Shown here: one piece after another, positions 21,275 through 33,646 of the stretch
Layout of the letters: each line of letters begins with the position of its first letter
Numbering within the stretch: the first letter of the stretch is position 1
Assembly (NCBI GenBank): GCA_920105625.2
Contig: OV050030.1
Coordinates: forward strand, 352,594,425 to 352,658,424
Direction of reading: 5' to 3'
Length of the DNA: 64,000 nt
From: Clusia tigrina
Lineage: Eukaryota > Arthropoda > Insecta > Diptera > Clusiidae
The notes under the pieces: model-generated
What the model was told of the DNA's origin: nothing
The model's database searches: none
What the model saw: the letters and a program-made list of their open reading frames with translations, nothing else
Program-made: the position numbers and the translations under genes

Positions 21275-24200
21275 TTGTCAATTTTACCCCCTAAATGTGG
21301 AACAATCCAAACAATGTATAGCCTATGTTATCCGAGGGGTTTTTCTGAAGACTCTCTGAAAATTTCATCAAAATCGGTCCAGCCGTTTTCGAGTGCATGC
21401 ATTGCTTACATGCATACATACATACATAGGGAGGGAAAGTTTTTATCCCATTTGCCAATTTCACCCCCTACATGTAAAAAATCCAAACAATGTGTAGCGT
21501 ATGTTTTTATCCCATTTGCCAATTTCACTCCCTACATGTAAAAAATCCAAACAATGTGTAGCGTATGTTACTCGCGAGTTTATTCTGAAAATTGCCTGAA
21601 AATTTCATCAAAATCGGTTCAGCCGTTTTCGAGTACATACGTTGCATACAAACATACATACATACATGCAAACTTTTATATGGACAAAATCACGTGTTGA
21701 CATAAAAGGTCATAACTCACGAACGCGTCGACCGATTTCGTGCAAACTTATCTATAAACCATCTACACGACCATACGAACAAGCCACAAAAAGTTTCATT
21801 GAATTCGGTTTGACGGTTCATGAGTCATAAAGTCACAACGCACTTGCACCAATTTTTTATATATATAGATAGATAGATTAGGTAGGGGGAGTTTTTATCC
21901 CTTTTGTCAATTTCACCCCTTAAATGTGGAACAATCCAAACAATGTATAGCCTAAGTTATCCGAGGGGTTTTTCTGAAGACTCTCTGAAAATTTCATCAA
22001 AATCGGTCCAGCCGTTTTCGAGTGCATGCATTGCTAACATGCATACATACATACATAGGGAGGGAAAGTTTTTATCCCATTTGCCAATTTCACCCCCTAC
22101 ATGTAAAAAATCCAAACAATGTGTAGCGTATGTTTTTATCCCATTTGCCAATTTCACTCCCTACATGTAAAAAATCCAAACAATGTGTAGCGTATGTTAC
22201 TCGCGAGTTTATTCTGAAAATTGCCTGAAAATTTCATCAAAATCGGTTCAGCCGTTTTCGAGTACATACGTTGCATACAAACATACATACATACATGCAA
22301 ACTTTTATATGGACAAAATCACGTGTTGACATAAAAGGTCATAACTCACGAACGCGTCGACCGATTTCGTGTAAACTTATCTATAAACCATCTACACGAC
22401 CATACGAACAAACCACAAAAAGTTTCATTGAATTCGGTTTGACGGTTCATGGGCTATAAAGTCACAACGCACTTGCACCAATTTTTTATATATATAGATA
22501 GATAGATTAGGTAGGGGGAGTTTTTATCCCTTTTGTCAATTTTACCCCCTAAATGTGGAACAATCCAAACAATGTATAGCCTATGTTATCCGAGGGGTTT
22601 TTCTGAAGACTCTCTGAAAATTTCATCAAAATCGGTCCAGCCGTTTTCGAGTGCATACATTGCTTACATGCATACATACATAAATAGGGAGGGAAAGTTT
22701 TTATCCCATTTGCCAATTTCACCCCCTACATGTAAAAAATCCAAACAATGTGTAGCGTATGTTACTCGCGAGTTTATTCTGAAAATTGCCTGAAAATTTC
22801 ATCAAAATCGGTTCAGCCGTTTTTGAGTACATACGTTGCATACAAACATACATACATACATGCAAACTTTTATATGGACAAAATCACGTGTTGACATAAA
22901 AGGTCATAACTCACGAACGCGGCGACCGATTTCGTGCAAACTTATCTATAAACCATCTACACGACCATACGAACAAACCACAAAAAGTTTCATTGAATTC
23001 GGTTTGACGGTTCATGAGTTATAAAGTCACAACGCACTTGCACTAATTTTTTATATATATAGATAGAAGATAGATTAGGTAGGGGGAGTTTTTATCCCTT
23101 TTGTCAATTTTACCCCCTAAATGTGGAACAATCCAAACAATGTATAGCCTATGTTATCCGAGGGGTTTTTCTGAAGACTCTCTGAAAATTTCATCAAAAT
23201 CGGTCCAGCCGTTTTCGAGTGCATGCATTGCTTACATGCATACATACATACATAGGGAGGGAAAGTTTTTATCCCATTTGCCAATTTCACCCCCTACATG
23301 TAAAAAATCCAAACAATGTGTAGCGTATGTTTTTATCCCATTTGCCAATTTCACTCCCTACATGTAAAAAATCCAAACAATGTGTAGCGTATGTTACTCG
23401 CGAGTTTATTCTGAAAATTGCCTGAAAATTTCATCAAAATCGGTTCAGCCGTTTTCGAGTACATACGTTGCATACAAACATACATACATACATGCAAACT
23501 TTTATATGGACAAAATCACGTGTTGACATAAAAGGTCATAACTCACGAACGCGTCGACCGATTTCGTGCAAACTTATCTATAAACCATCTACACGACCAT
23601 ACGAACAAGCCACAAAAAGTTTCATTGAATTCGGTTTGACGGTTCATGAGTCATAAAGTCACAACGCACTTGCACCAATTTTTTATATATATAGATAGAT
23701 AGATTAGGTAGGGGGAGTTTTTATCCCTTTTGTCAATTTCACCCCCTAAATGTGGAACAATCCAAACAATGTATAGCCTAAGTTATCCGAGGGGTTTTTC
23801 TGAAGACTCTCTGAAAATTTCATCAAAATCGGTCCAGCCGTTTTCGAGTGCATGCATTGCTAACATGCATACATACATACATAGGGAGGGAAAGTTTTTA
23901 TCCCATTTGCCAATTTCACCCCCTACATGTAAAAAATCCAAACAATGTGTAGCGTATGTTTTTATCCCATTTGCCAATTTCACTCCCTACATGTAAAAAA
24001 TCCAAACAATGTGTAGCGTATGTTACTCGCGAGTTTATTCTGAAAATTGCCTGAAAATTTCATCAAAATCGGTTCAGCCGTTTTCGAGTACATACGTTGC
24101 ATACAAACATACATACATACATGCAAACTTTTATATGGACAAAATCACGTGTTGACATAAAAGGTCATAACTCACGAACGCGTCGACCGATTTCGTGTAA

Positions 24201-24926
24201 ACTTATCTATAAACCATCTACACGACCATACGAACAAACCACAAAAAGTTTCATTGAATTCGGTTTGACGGTTCATGGGCTATAAAATCACAACGCACTT
24301 GCACCAATTTTTTATATATATAGATAGATAGATTAGGTAGGGGGAGTTTTTATCCCTTTTGTCAATTTTACCCCCTAAATGTGGAACAATCCAAACAATG
24401 TATAGCCTATGTTATCCGAGGGGTTTTTCTGAAGACTCTCTGAAAATTTCATCAAAATCGGTCCAGCCGTTTTCGAGTGCATGCATTGCTTACATGCATA
24501 CATACATACATAGGGAGGGAAAGTTTTTATCCCATTTGCCAATTTCACCCCCTACATGTAAAAAATCCAAACAATGTGTAGCGTATGTTTTTATCCCATT
24601 TGCCAATTTCACTCCCTACATGTAAAAAATCCAAACAATGTGTAGCGTATGTTACTCGCGAGTTTATTCTGAAAATTGCCTGAAAATTTCATCAAAATAG
24701 GTTCAGCCGTTTTCGAGTACATACGTTGCATACAAACATACATACATACATACATGCAAACTTTTATATGGACAAAATCACGTGTTGACATAAAAGGTCA
24801 TAACTCACGAACGCGTCGACCGCTTTCGTGCAAACTTATCTATAAACCATCTACACGACCATACGAACAAACCACAAAAAGTTTCATTGAATTCGGTTTG
24901 ACGGTTCATGAGTTATAAAGTCACAA
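21275..24926. repeat. Higher-order repeat, period 1826 bp (three units)
   Basis: Rare variants recur exactly 1826 bp apart: 'cctaagttatcc' with 'gctaacatgc' (21904 and 23730 units), 'gtcataaag' (near 21822 and 23648), 'gggctataaa' (near 22450 and 24276). The third unit of the second copy additionally carries the 64-bp duplication. A recent three-unit duplication. Confidence 0.8.
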
Positions 24927-25534
24927 CGCACTTGCACCAATTTTTTATATATATAGATAGATAGATTAGGTAGGGGGAGTTTTTATCCCTTTTGTCAATT
25001 TTACCCCCTAAATGTGGAACAATCCAAACAATGTATAGCCTATGTTATCCGAGGGGTTTTTCTGAAGACTCTCTGAAAATTTCATCAAAATCGGTCCAGC
25101 CGTTTTCGAGTGCATGCATTGCTTACATGCATACATACATACATAGGGAGGGAAAGTTTTTATCCCATTTGCCAATTTCACCCCCTACATGTAAAAAATC
25201 CAAACAATGTGTAGCGTATGTTACTCGCGAGTTTATTCTGAAAATTGCCTGAAAATTTCATCAAAATCGGTTCAGCCGTTTTCGAGTACATACGTTGCAT
25301 ACAAACATACATACATACATGCAAACTTTTATATGGACAAAATTACGTATTGACATAAAAGGTCATAACTCACGAACGCGTCGACCGATTTCGTGTAAAC
25401 TTATCTATAAACCATCTACACGACCATACGAACAAACCACAAAAAGTTTCATTGAATTCGGTTTGACGGTTCATGAGTTATAAAGTAACAACGCACTTGC
25501 ACCAATTTTTTATATATATAGATATAGATATATA

Positions 25535-25563
25535 CTAGCGGACCCGGCAAACTTCGTCCTGCC
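25535..25563 (-). terminator. Helitron copy 3 outer 3' terminus: hairpin + CTAG
   Basis: Same minus-strand sequence as copy 1: GGCA...TGCC stem then GGGTCCGCTAG, followed by T. Confidence 0.85.
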
Positions 25564-25904
25564 TCCGAAGGTTTTAAATCTAAAAGTTTATATTTCTTAG
25601 GATTGATGGTTTTGCATTAAAAAATTTAATTTTAGAAAACAATAATGTTCGAAAAATTTGTTTATTTAAAAAATCGCAACAATATATGTGAAACAGTTTT
25701 GCCTAACAGTGCGAAAACTTGGAAGCACAACTTGATTGGGTATTTTGAAAAATGTAAGTTAAAAAGGTGAAGATAGAGAAAAATTATCAAGGTTGTAGAA
25801 ACATGTTAACTTGTTGTTGACAAATTTTAAAATTGTTTTTGGTATATAATGATATTAGTGTATTGTGTAATACAAAATTTTAAATATGAAGAAACTATAT
25901 TATA
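25564..25904. other. AT-rich segment between 3' end motifs, copy 3
   Basis: Counterpart of 4782-5135 with a 12-bp deletion after 'gaaacagtttt' and a 1-bp loss near 25790. No gene recognised. Confidence 0.55.
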
Positions 25905-25932
25905 TAGCTGATCCCGGCGTGCTTCGCTACGC
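25905..25932 (-). terminator. Inner, probably inactive Helitron 3' end motif, copy 3
   Basis: Same hairpin-like GCGT...ACGC plus CGGGATCAGCTA motif as at 5136-5163. Confidence 0.5.
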
Positions 25933-25968
25933 ATGAATATTAACATTGAATCAAATTCATTGGTTTTT

Positions 25969-25978
25969 TTTATTTATT
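25969..25978 (-). promoter_or_regulatory. Polyadenylation signals for Rep-helicase copy 3
   Basis: AATAAA hexamers on the minus strand about 35 nt past the stop codon, as in copies 1 and 2. Confidence 0.45.
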
Positions 25979-26009
25979 TTTTATTTGTAAATAATGAAAA
26001 AAAAGTAAA

Positions 26010-29000
26010 TCAATTCAATACGATAGTGTATACAATATTTTTTGTTTGATTGTGTGGTGCATGAATAAATAAATTTGGTGGTGCTCCCACTCTGGAACAT
26101 GCGACGTATAATTGTCCGTGAGAAAAGCACGGTTCCTCCAAATTCACACCACATACATGAAGCGTTTGTCCTTGAGCTTTATTAACGGTTATAGCAAAGG
26201 ATAAACGCACGGGAAATTGAAGACGTTTGAATTGAAATCGCATGTCTGTTGGTATTAATGGGATCCTTGGTATCAGTACAACTTCTCCTTTTGCTTTCCC
26301 AGTTAGAATTGTTGCTTCGATTAAATTGGGCATTAATTTTTTCACGGAAAGTCTCGTTCCATTGCAGAGTTTTGGTCAATTGAGATTTCGAAGAAGTATG
26401 ATCGATGAACCAATTTTCAAATTCAAAATATGCGGTGGCATACCGTGTGGTTCCAAAGAATTCAAAAATTCAACCGGATAATTTACTGCGTCTTCTTCAT
26501 TCGTAGCAGTATCAATGGATTTGTATGATACCAAGTCACCTGGCAATTTCTGTTGAATTTGAAAATTTATTTCATTAACATTTGCATTTTTTGGTGCTAA
26601 AATTGCGCGTTCTCTTAGCCAATCATGTTTTTTATAGTTTTGAACAATGTTTGGAAAAACGTGATCAATTAGTTCTTCTTTTGATGGCATACTTGTGCAA
26701 AAGTTGTTCGGTAACGTGATAAACCCATTTAAATCACTTCCAATTTTGCCATCGCCAATCTGCAGCAGTTGCTTCGAAAACTCACGTGCTGATGGATCAT
26801 TTTGAAGACGCACACGCATATTTATGTTAAGCGCTAACTTCTGTATATTTGCCCAAAGAAACGAACTTTTCAAACATGCATTAATTTCATCAGCTGGAGT
26901 CGATCTGGGAATGACGGGCAACGTTTGTCGAAAATCACCAGATAGCAATATTAATGCACCTCCGAACAACTGTTGATTTCCACGTAGATCCTGTAATGTT
27001 CGATTCAATGCTTCCAAAGATTTTTTATGGGCCATCGGACATTCATCCCATAAAATGATTGCTGCTTGTTGCAAAACTTTGGCCATTCCAGAATTTCTTG
27101 AAATATTACACGTTGGAATCTCCACCGATTGCATGTTTAATTGCAGTTTTAAAGCGGAATGTGCAGTTCGGCCACCATCCAATAATGTAGCTGCAATACC
27201 AGAAGAAGCAAGTGCCAATGCGATTTTTCGTTCGGATCTAATTGTAGCTAAGATAATTGAAATGAGAAACGTTTTCCCAGTGCCACCAGGAGCGTCCAAA
27301 AAATATAATCCACCAGTGTTGTTAATGACAGCTTGCATGATTCTATCGTATGCATTCCTTTGCTGAACATTCAATTGTGGAATGTTTGTTTGTACAAATG
27401 CACGCAATTCATCGCATTCGAATTGCTGTTCGCGTTGCAGTTCTTGCTCAAATAAATCATGGATTGGACGATTAGGTGCGATCATGCCTAATTGTCCTAA
27501 TGCTTTATTTGCAATCATAAGGCAAATATCTTCAATCAATATCAAGGCCTCATTATACATTTCTAATGTATGTACCAATTCGGGATCCATCGAACGATGT
27601 TGAAGTCGAATCAAAATGTCTTCAGCCATGAAATCTTTATATTTATTCCACAATTCAAGTGGGTTTGATGGATAGCATGTTGATATTATTATTGCGAATA
27701 ACATACGTATTTGATTTGGGTGAGCTGAAACTGATGCATCGTGAAGCGTAGCATTCCAATGCGTATCATCTTCAAGCAAACGCAACCGTTGGCATGCATC
27801 ACGATATGTTACACACAATTCACCGTCGACAGTTCTTAAATTCTGGAATGACTGTGGCCCACGTACGTTCACCAACAACAATCGCAAATAAAAACATTCA
27901 ACATTGTTTGGACTAACTGTATAAATGCGGCCTAAAGCATCCGTTGAAAAAACACCTCGGTAGCCATCAACAGGAGTTCCTTTTTTGCGGCGTTGAAATT
28001 TTTTTGTTAATGCGTTCCAAGTATAATATCGTGGTGCTTCCGAATATAATAGTGTTCTTGCAAATTCATCCGTTTCACATAACTTGAAAAAAGCTGTCAG
28101 TGTAGTTGCTGGAGGCTGTAATGCACTTTGTGCGGCATTTGCATCAGTAAAATAAACACGTTGCCCATTTTCAAGATGAACTGCTAAATGTATAACAACA
28201 GGGTGTCTGTCATGTATTGGGAACGATAAAATTCGCCCAATAGCTTCGTTAGTACTAATATATCTTCCCATTTGGTACTGCAAAATTTCATCATTTCTAT
28301 TTTCAGCAGTCACTCCGAAAATAGCCATATCGCTACCTTTATTAACATACTTGCAAATGTATTTTATTGATGTGACTGAATTGCAGTATTCGACATTTAT
28401 GTGAGCATTGAAAATTTTTGACAACAATGGTGAATACGGCACTATCCAACGATTATCAACTTCAAAGTCTTGGTTCCGGATTTTAATAGTAGTAGTTTTA
28501 CCATTATCTGGAGCTGATCGTCGTCGATACTGTGGATATCCATCATCACCGTGTATTGTTTCTGCAATCAATTGTCTTGGAAAACGCTTTGAACATTTGC
28601 CGTCGATCATACATGGTGAATTTGGATTGATTTCACCGCAGGGACCGTGTATCATATTTTTCGTGACAACTGCAAATAATTGTGGATCGATGGTTTGATC
28701 TGGAATTTCGGCCGATATAACACTATCAATCATATCTGGTGTTATTTTCTGTACCAGCCATATCAAAATGTGAGCGTGCGGCAAGCCTCTTTTTTGCCAT
28801 TCGATTGTATACATATAGCAGCGCACTTCTCCAAATACACGGAGCTTGACAATCAGATCTATCAACTTTTTTAATTTTTGGTGGAATATGCGAGCGGTTA
28901 CATCGTGTCGATCTGTTGGGACCTGACCATCAAATAAGCAATCCTTCACATCAGCCCATTTTGGGTTGCAAGTAAATGTGATGAACAAATCTGGACGGCC

Positions 29001-30571
29001 GTAATGACGAACATATGACATGGCATCTTGTGTATACTCGTGCATATGACGTGGGCTATCGGTATATGACGATGGTAATATCGTCAAGCGTCCAATGTCT
29101 TTCACATTCACATCATTCAATAGTGCATCACGTAAATGTATATACTCTTCAGATCTCAATCGGGCTTGATTATTACGGATGAAATGCAATCGTTCGCTCT
29201 CGATTTTAGCATACATGTCCACAATGTATTGATGAAAAAGTTTATTGCATCGCAAAATGTAATTGTCCTCTTGATCACGAATCATCAATCGATACGAATA
29301 AAAATTCATCGCACTAACTTTTTTCGTTGTTTGTTGGCCTGCAAATATTAAAAATTATTCTTTTAGTTATTTTAACGCAAAGATTACTCACAAAAGTAAT
29401 CAAAAATCATTATTTTTTTACCAGTCATTGGATTTATCAATGGTATATTTATATGATAACCATAATCTCCTCTCCAGAACAAAATCGGGTATTGCAATGC
29501 GTCATAACAACGATGGAGTTCAGAAATACGATTTAGTTGCTCATTCCTACGGTGCAAAACAATATCTCTTGGCCGAAATTGTTCACCAACTATTACGATT
29601 GCCACTTCATCGATTGTTGGTGCGTTAAATCGCCTGGAATGTTGCCCGAGTGGTGTTCTGTCGGCACGTATTATGATTTTATGATCATCGGTGGGCATCT
29701 GATCCAGTGCAATCTTGAATAATTTAACCAATTCATTGTGCTGATGTAAAAATCTTTGCAGCTCTCTCAAGATTTCTCTTCTTGTATTTGAAGCAATTGT
29801 ACAGCGCTGATTCAGTTCGCTGTTCTCATTACCAATGAAATATATTTGCAAAAACTGATGGTCAGCATCTGGGAATGGCAACAATGACCCAGCTCTATGG
29901 TATATCTGTCCTTGAATCTGTAATGTTTTTGAAATAGATTTAGATGACGAATCCGAATTTTTGAAGACAGCAAATACAGAGACAGCACATAAATCAAATT
30001 TGATATCATTTATTCCATACGAAGTAATTACCTTAAACGTCGGCATAAATCCATCTCTTATAATATTTGTAGCTCCAAAAGATGTCATTTGGAAGCATGA
30101 ATTGTACTTTTGAATATTTGTTAAGAAATGCTTTGACGCTGCTGAATTGCCATAAATTAATGAGTGTAAAGGATCTGGTGGAGGTTCTAACACAGGCAAT
30201 TTAACTTTCCCACCAGCACAACACATGCCAGGCGTTTCGTTCATAAATTTGAATGCTTTACAATGCACACATTGTCTATTCATTTGTCCAATATAAGAAT
30301 ACATACTGTAATCAATTGTGCTATCATAATTATAAGCCGCCAATTCCATTTGTCGTATGCTTTGAATTGAGGGACGCGTACGTCGATTTATCGACCTTTC
30401 ACTGTCAACCGTGTTTGCACTATCAACCGATTGGTTTATACGTCTACGTCGTTCCCTCTGTGATGCATTTTGTTGAATACGATCTTGTTCACTTTGTGAT
30501 CTTCGATTGGTTGAAACAACTCTCGAATGACGCGTACGTCTACCAATATTTGAGCGACTTGGACGTGGCAT
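26010..30571 (-). pseudogene. Helitron Rep-helicase copy 3, nonsense codon before helicase motifs V-VI
   Basis: Exon 1 is 30571-29392, the intron 29391-29339, and exon 2 29338-26010. A TCA-to-TGA change at 26376-26378 (context RNLNSPKL, residue ~1380 of the copy 1 protein) would truncate the product before TVNKAQGQTL and QLYVACSR, removing SF1 motifs needed for ATP-driven unwinding. The HUH nuclease, both tyrosines and Walker A/B remain, so a truncated Rep with partial helicase could still be made. One extra Thr codon (KTTTIKIRN) comes from a 3-bp repeat expansion near 28490. The exon 1 protein matches copy 2 more than copy 1 (SANTVDSERS in both). Confidence 0.88.
29339..29391 (-). other. 53-bp intron in Rep-helicase copy 3
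   Basis: Donor GTGAGTAATC as in copy 2, acceptor TATTTGCAG as in copy 1. Splicing keeps the frame. Confidence 0.8.
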
Positions 30572-31078
30572 TTCGAATTTGTTCTATGTACGAAAAGAGT
30601 AATCATTTAAATTAATTTCAAGAGTTAAAAAAACTATATCCAAATGTATAATAAGTATGTGTTTGTGGTCATATATTCGCATTATTTGGTTGTTTTATGT
30701 ATAAAAAAATTAAGAACTGAGGAAAAAGAACTATACAAAGTGACACTAACACGTATATAAATGGCCTGAAACCCGATAGCAATTCAACCAGAAAATCCAA
30801 ATGGAAAGCGTATATACACTACTGTCTGTTTGTATTTAAATGGTCAAACAAAAACAAATAAATTGTTTGATGATGTATGGCTGAAAATATGAAAAACAAA
30901 AAAAAAATCAAATGCGACTCTTACCGATTACGTCTGTCCACAATTCGAGTTCGATGGAAAAGAACCTTAAAATGATCACTCACTGGTAGGTGTCAATGTA
31001 TATGCGTGTATGCTCTACAACGTGCATTTATCATGTATTTCACTTGCACCAATTTTTTATATATATAGAAGATATAGA
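30572..31078 (-). other. 5' noncoding leader and terminus of Helitron copy 3
   Basis: Matches the copy 2 leader more closely than that of copy 1, with the same candidate leader splice donor (GGTAAGAGT). The terminus has A|TCTATATCTTC then TATATATATAAAAAA. No gene seen. Confidence 0.5.
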
Positions 31079-31673
31079 TTTCGCCGAAAAGTTTCAATTG
31101 AATTTTCTCATTAAGATTGTTGACTTTATCATTTTTTTGTGCCTAAATTGCAAGTTCGCACAGCCATTCAGGATTTTTGTAGTTTGGGAATACCTTGTCG
31201 TCAACGGCTTGAATACTAATTACCGTTTGACTGAAGTTCGGTGGGAACGAAATCTCATTCCCAATTGTTTCTTGCAAATCTATCGATCTCAAAAAATTCG
31301 GAAAATTCGGAAAATTCGAAAATTAAAAAAAATTATCTCACTTTTTGTTCTCATTTTTTTTATATGTGCGTGGTGTTGCACGCGCACATTTAGTTTCATA
31401 TTGGTGTTGTAAGCACTGACTGATACTCCAATAACTCAACAGATGGAGCTGTAGACGCTTATTTATTTTGACAGCTGCGTATATTGTGTGTTCTTTCTGA
31501 TTTTTTTATTCGAACAGTGCGGACACGGTCAATTGACTTTCTGACATTTTTCCAAATTTTAATTGATTTCTCGAGTTGTTCGGGCCATTGTGCATTCGTC
31601 CCAAATGATAATTTTGCACGTTTTAAGGATTGTGCCCATTTTCAATAAAATCGCTTAATTAATTCAGAAAATA
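31079..31673 (-). pseudogene. Decayed second-lineage helicase fragment (block 3)
   Basis: Third copy of the fossil helicase fragment, with the same remnants and stops as at 10303-10900. It shares the small variants of block 2 and has a private change, 'aaaaaaaattatctcac' for 'aaaaaacttaatctcac', in the minisatellite flank. Confidence 0.75.
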
Positions 31674-31850
31674 TAGAATAAGGTAGCTTCTACCACTTTT
31701 GCCCTATTTAACGTCAAAAATTTTGATATTTTTAAGAAATGTGTATCCTATGTCATCGGTTAGATAATTCTGAAGACGTTGTAAAAACTTAATCAAAATC
31801 CCGCCTTTTTCCAATCCATACGTTGCAAACATACATACATTTTTATATAG
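31674..31850. repeat. Highly diverged satellite-type monomer (block 3)
   Basis: Third copy of the 177-bp diverged monomer, again followed at once by array satellite (31851, 'aattaggtag'). Confidence 0.75.
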
Positions 31851-33646
31851 AATTAGGTAGGGGGAGTTTTTATCCCTTTTGTCAATTTTACCCCCTAAAT
31901 GTGGAACAATCCAAACAATGTACAGCCTATGTTATCCGAGGGGTTTTTCTGAAGACTCTCTGAAAATTTCATCAAAATCGGTCCAGCCGTTTTCGAGTGC
32001 ATGCATTGCTTACATGCATACATACATACATAGGGAGGGAAAGTTTTTATCCCATTTGCCAATTTCACCCCCTACATGTAAAAAATCCAAACAATGTGTA
32101 GCGTATGTTACTCGCGAGTTTATTCTGAAAATTGCCTGAAAATTTCATCAAAATCGGTTCAGCCGTTTCCGAGTACATACGTTGCATACAAACATACATA
32201 CATACATGCAAACTTTTATATGGACAAAATCACGTGTTGACATAAAAGGTCATAACTCACGAACGCGTCGACCGATTTCGTGCAAACTTATCTATAAACC
32301 ATATACACGACCATACGAACAAACCACAAAAAGTTTCATTGAATTCGGTTTGACGGTTCATGAGTTATAAAGTCACAACGCACTTGCACCAATTTTTTAT
32401 ATATATAGATAGAAGATAGATTAGGTAGGGGGAGTTTTTATCCCTTTTGTCAATTTTACCCCCTAAATGTGGAACAATCCAAACAATGTATAGCCTATGT
32501 TATCCGAGGGGTTTTTCTGAAGACTCTCTGAAAATTTCATCAAAATCGGTCCAGCCGTTTTCGAGTGCATGCATTGCTTACATGCATACATACATACATA
32601 GGGAGGGAAAGTTTTTATCCCATTTGCCAATTTCACCCCCTACATGTAAAAAATCCAAACAATGTGTAGCGTATGTTACTCGCGAGTTTATTCTGAAAAT
32701 TGCCTGAAAATTTCATCAAAATCGGTTCAGCCGTTTTCGAGTACATACGTTGCATACAAACATACATACATACATGCAAACTTTTATATGGACAAAATCA
32801 CGTGTGGACATAAAAGGTCATAACTCACGAACGCGTCGACCGATTTCGTGCAAACTTATCTATAAACCATCTACACGACCATACGAACAAACCACAAAAA
32901 GTTTCATTGAATTCGGTTTGACGGTTCATGAGTTATAAAGTCACAACGCACTTGCACCAATTTTTTATATATATAGATAGAAGATAGATTAGGTAGGGGG
33001 AGTTTTTATCCCTTTTGTCAATTTTACCCCCTAAATGTGGAACAATCCAAACAATGTATAGCCTATGTTATCCGAGGGGTTTTTCTGAAGACTCTCTGAA
33101 AATTTCATCAAAATCGGTCCAGCCGTTTTCGAGTGCATGCATTGCTTACATGCATACATACATACATAGGGAGGGAAAGTTTTTATCCCATTTGCCAATT
33201 TCACCCCCTACATGTAAAAAATCCAAACAATGTGTAGCGTATGTTTTTATCCCATTTGCCAATTTCACTCCCTACATGTAAAAAATCCAAACAATGTGTA
33301 GCGTATGTTACTCGCGAGTTTATTCTGAAAATTGCCTGAAAATTTCATCAAAATCGGTTCAGCCGTTTTTGAGTACATACGTTGCATACAAACATACATA
33401 CATACATGCAAACTTTTATATGGACAAAATCACGTGTTGACATAAAAGGTCATAACTCACGAACGCGGCGACCGATTTCGTGCAAACTTATCTATAAACC
33501 ATCTACACGACCATACGAACAAACCACAAAAAGTTTCATTGAATTCGGTTTGACGGTTCATGAGTTATAAAGTCACAACGCACTTGCACTAATTTTTTAT
33601 ATATATAGATAGAAGATAGATTAGGTAGGGGGAGTTTTTATCCCTT

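Larger units (their letters stand above)
17203..25534 (-). repeat. Satellite array II: ~14 units, several with a 64-bp internal duplication
   Basis: Head-to-tail units of the same type and orientation as array I. The normal step is 565-572 bp; six units (module A starts near 20643, 21275, 21904, 23101, 23730, 24359) are 629-633 bp because of the 64-bp duplication in module B. Two units (18939-20004 region) have 'catactacatac' in the CATA run. The last unit before Helitron copy 3 (near 25330) carries 'aaattacgtattgac' and 'aaagtaac', the latter shared with array I. No credible gene. Confidence 0.95.
25535..31078 (-). mobile_element. Helitron copy 3, both ends present, gene disabled (~5.54 kb)
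   Basis: Full-length relative to copy 1: outer terminus (hairpin 25546-25563, CTAG 25535-25538), inner terminus motif, gene, leader and the same 5' end. The flank after CTAG is TATATATCTATATC and then the satellite 5' end, so the junction has about a dozen extra AT-rich bases compared with copy 1. With one nonsense codon in the helicase it is probably non-autonomous, but its ends could be recognised by copy 1 protein. Confidence 0.88.

Noticed and set aside
26010..26345. Separate 111-residue protein
   Set aside because: It is the C-terminal end of the copy 3 helicase beyond a nonsense codon, holding motifs V and VI, and starts from an internal GTG.
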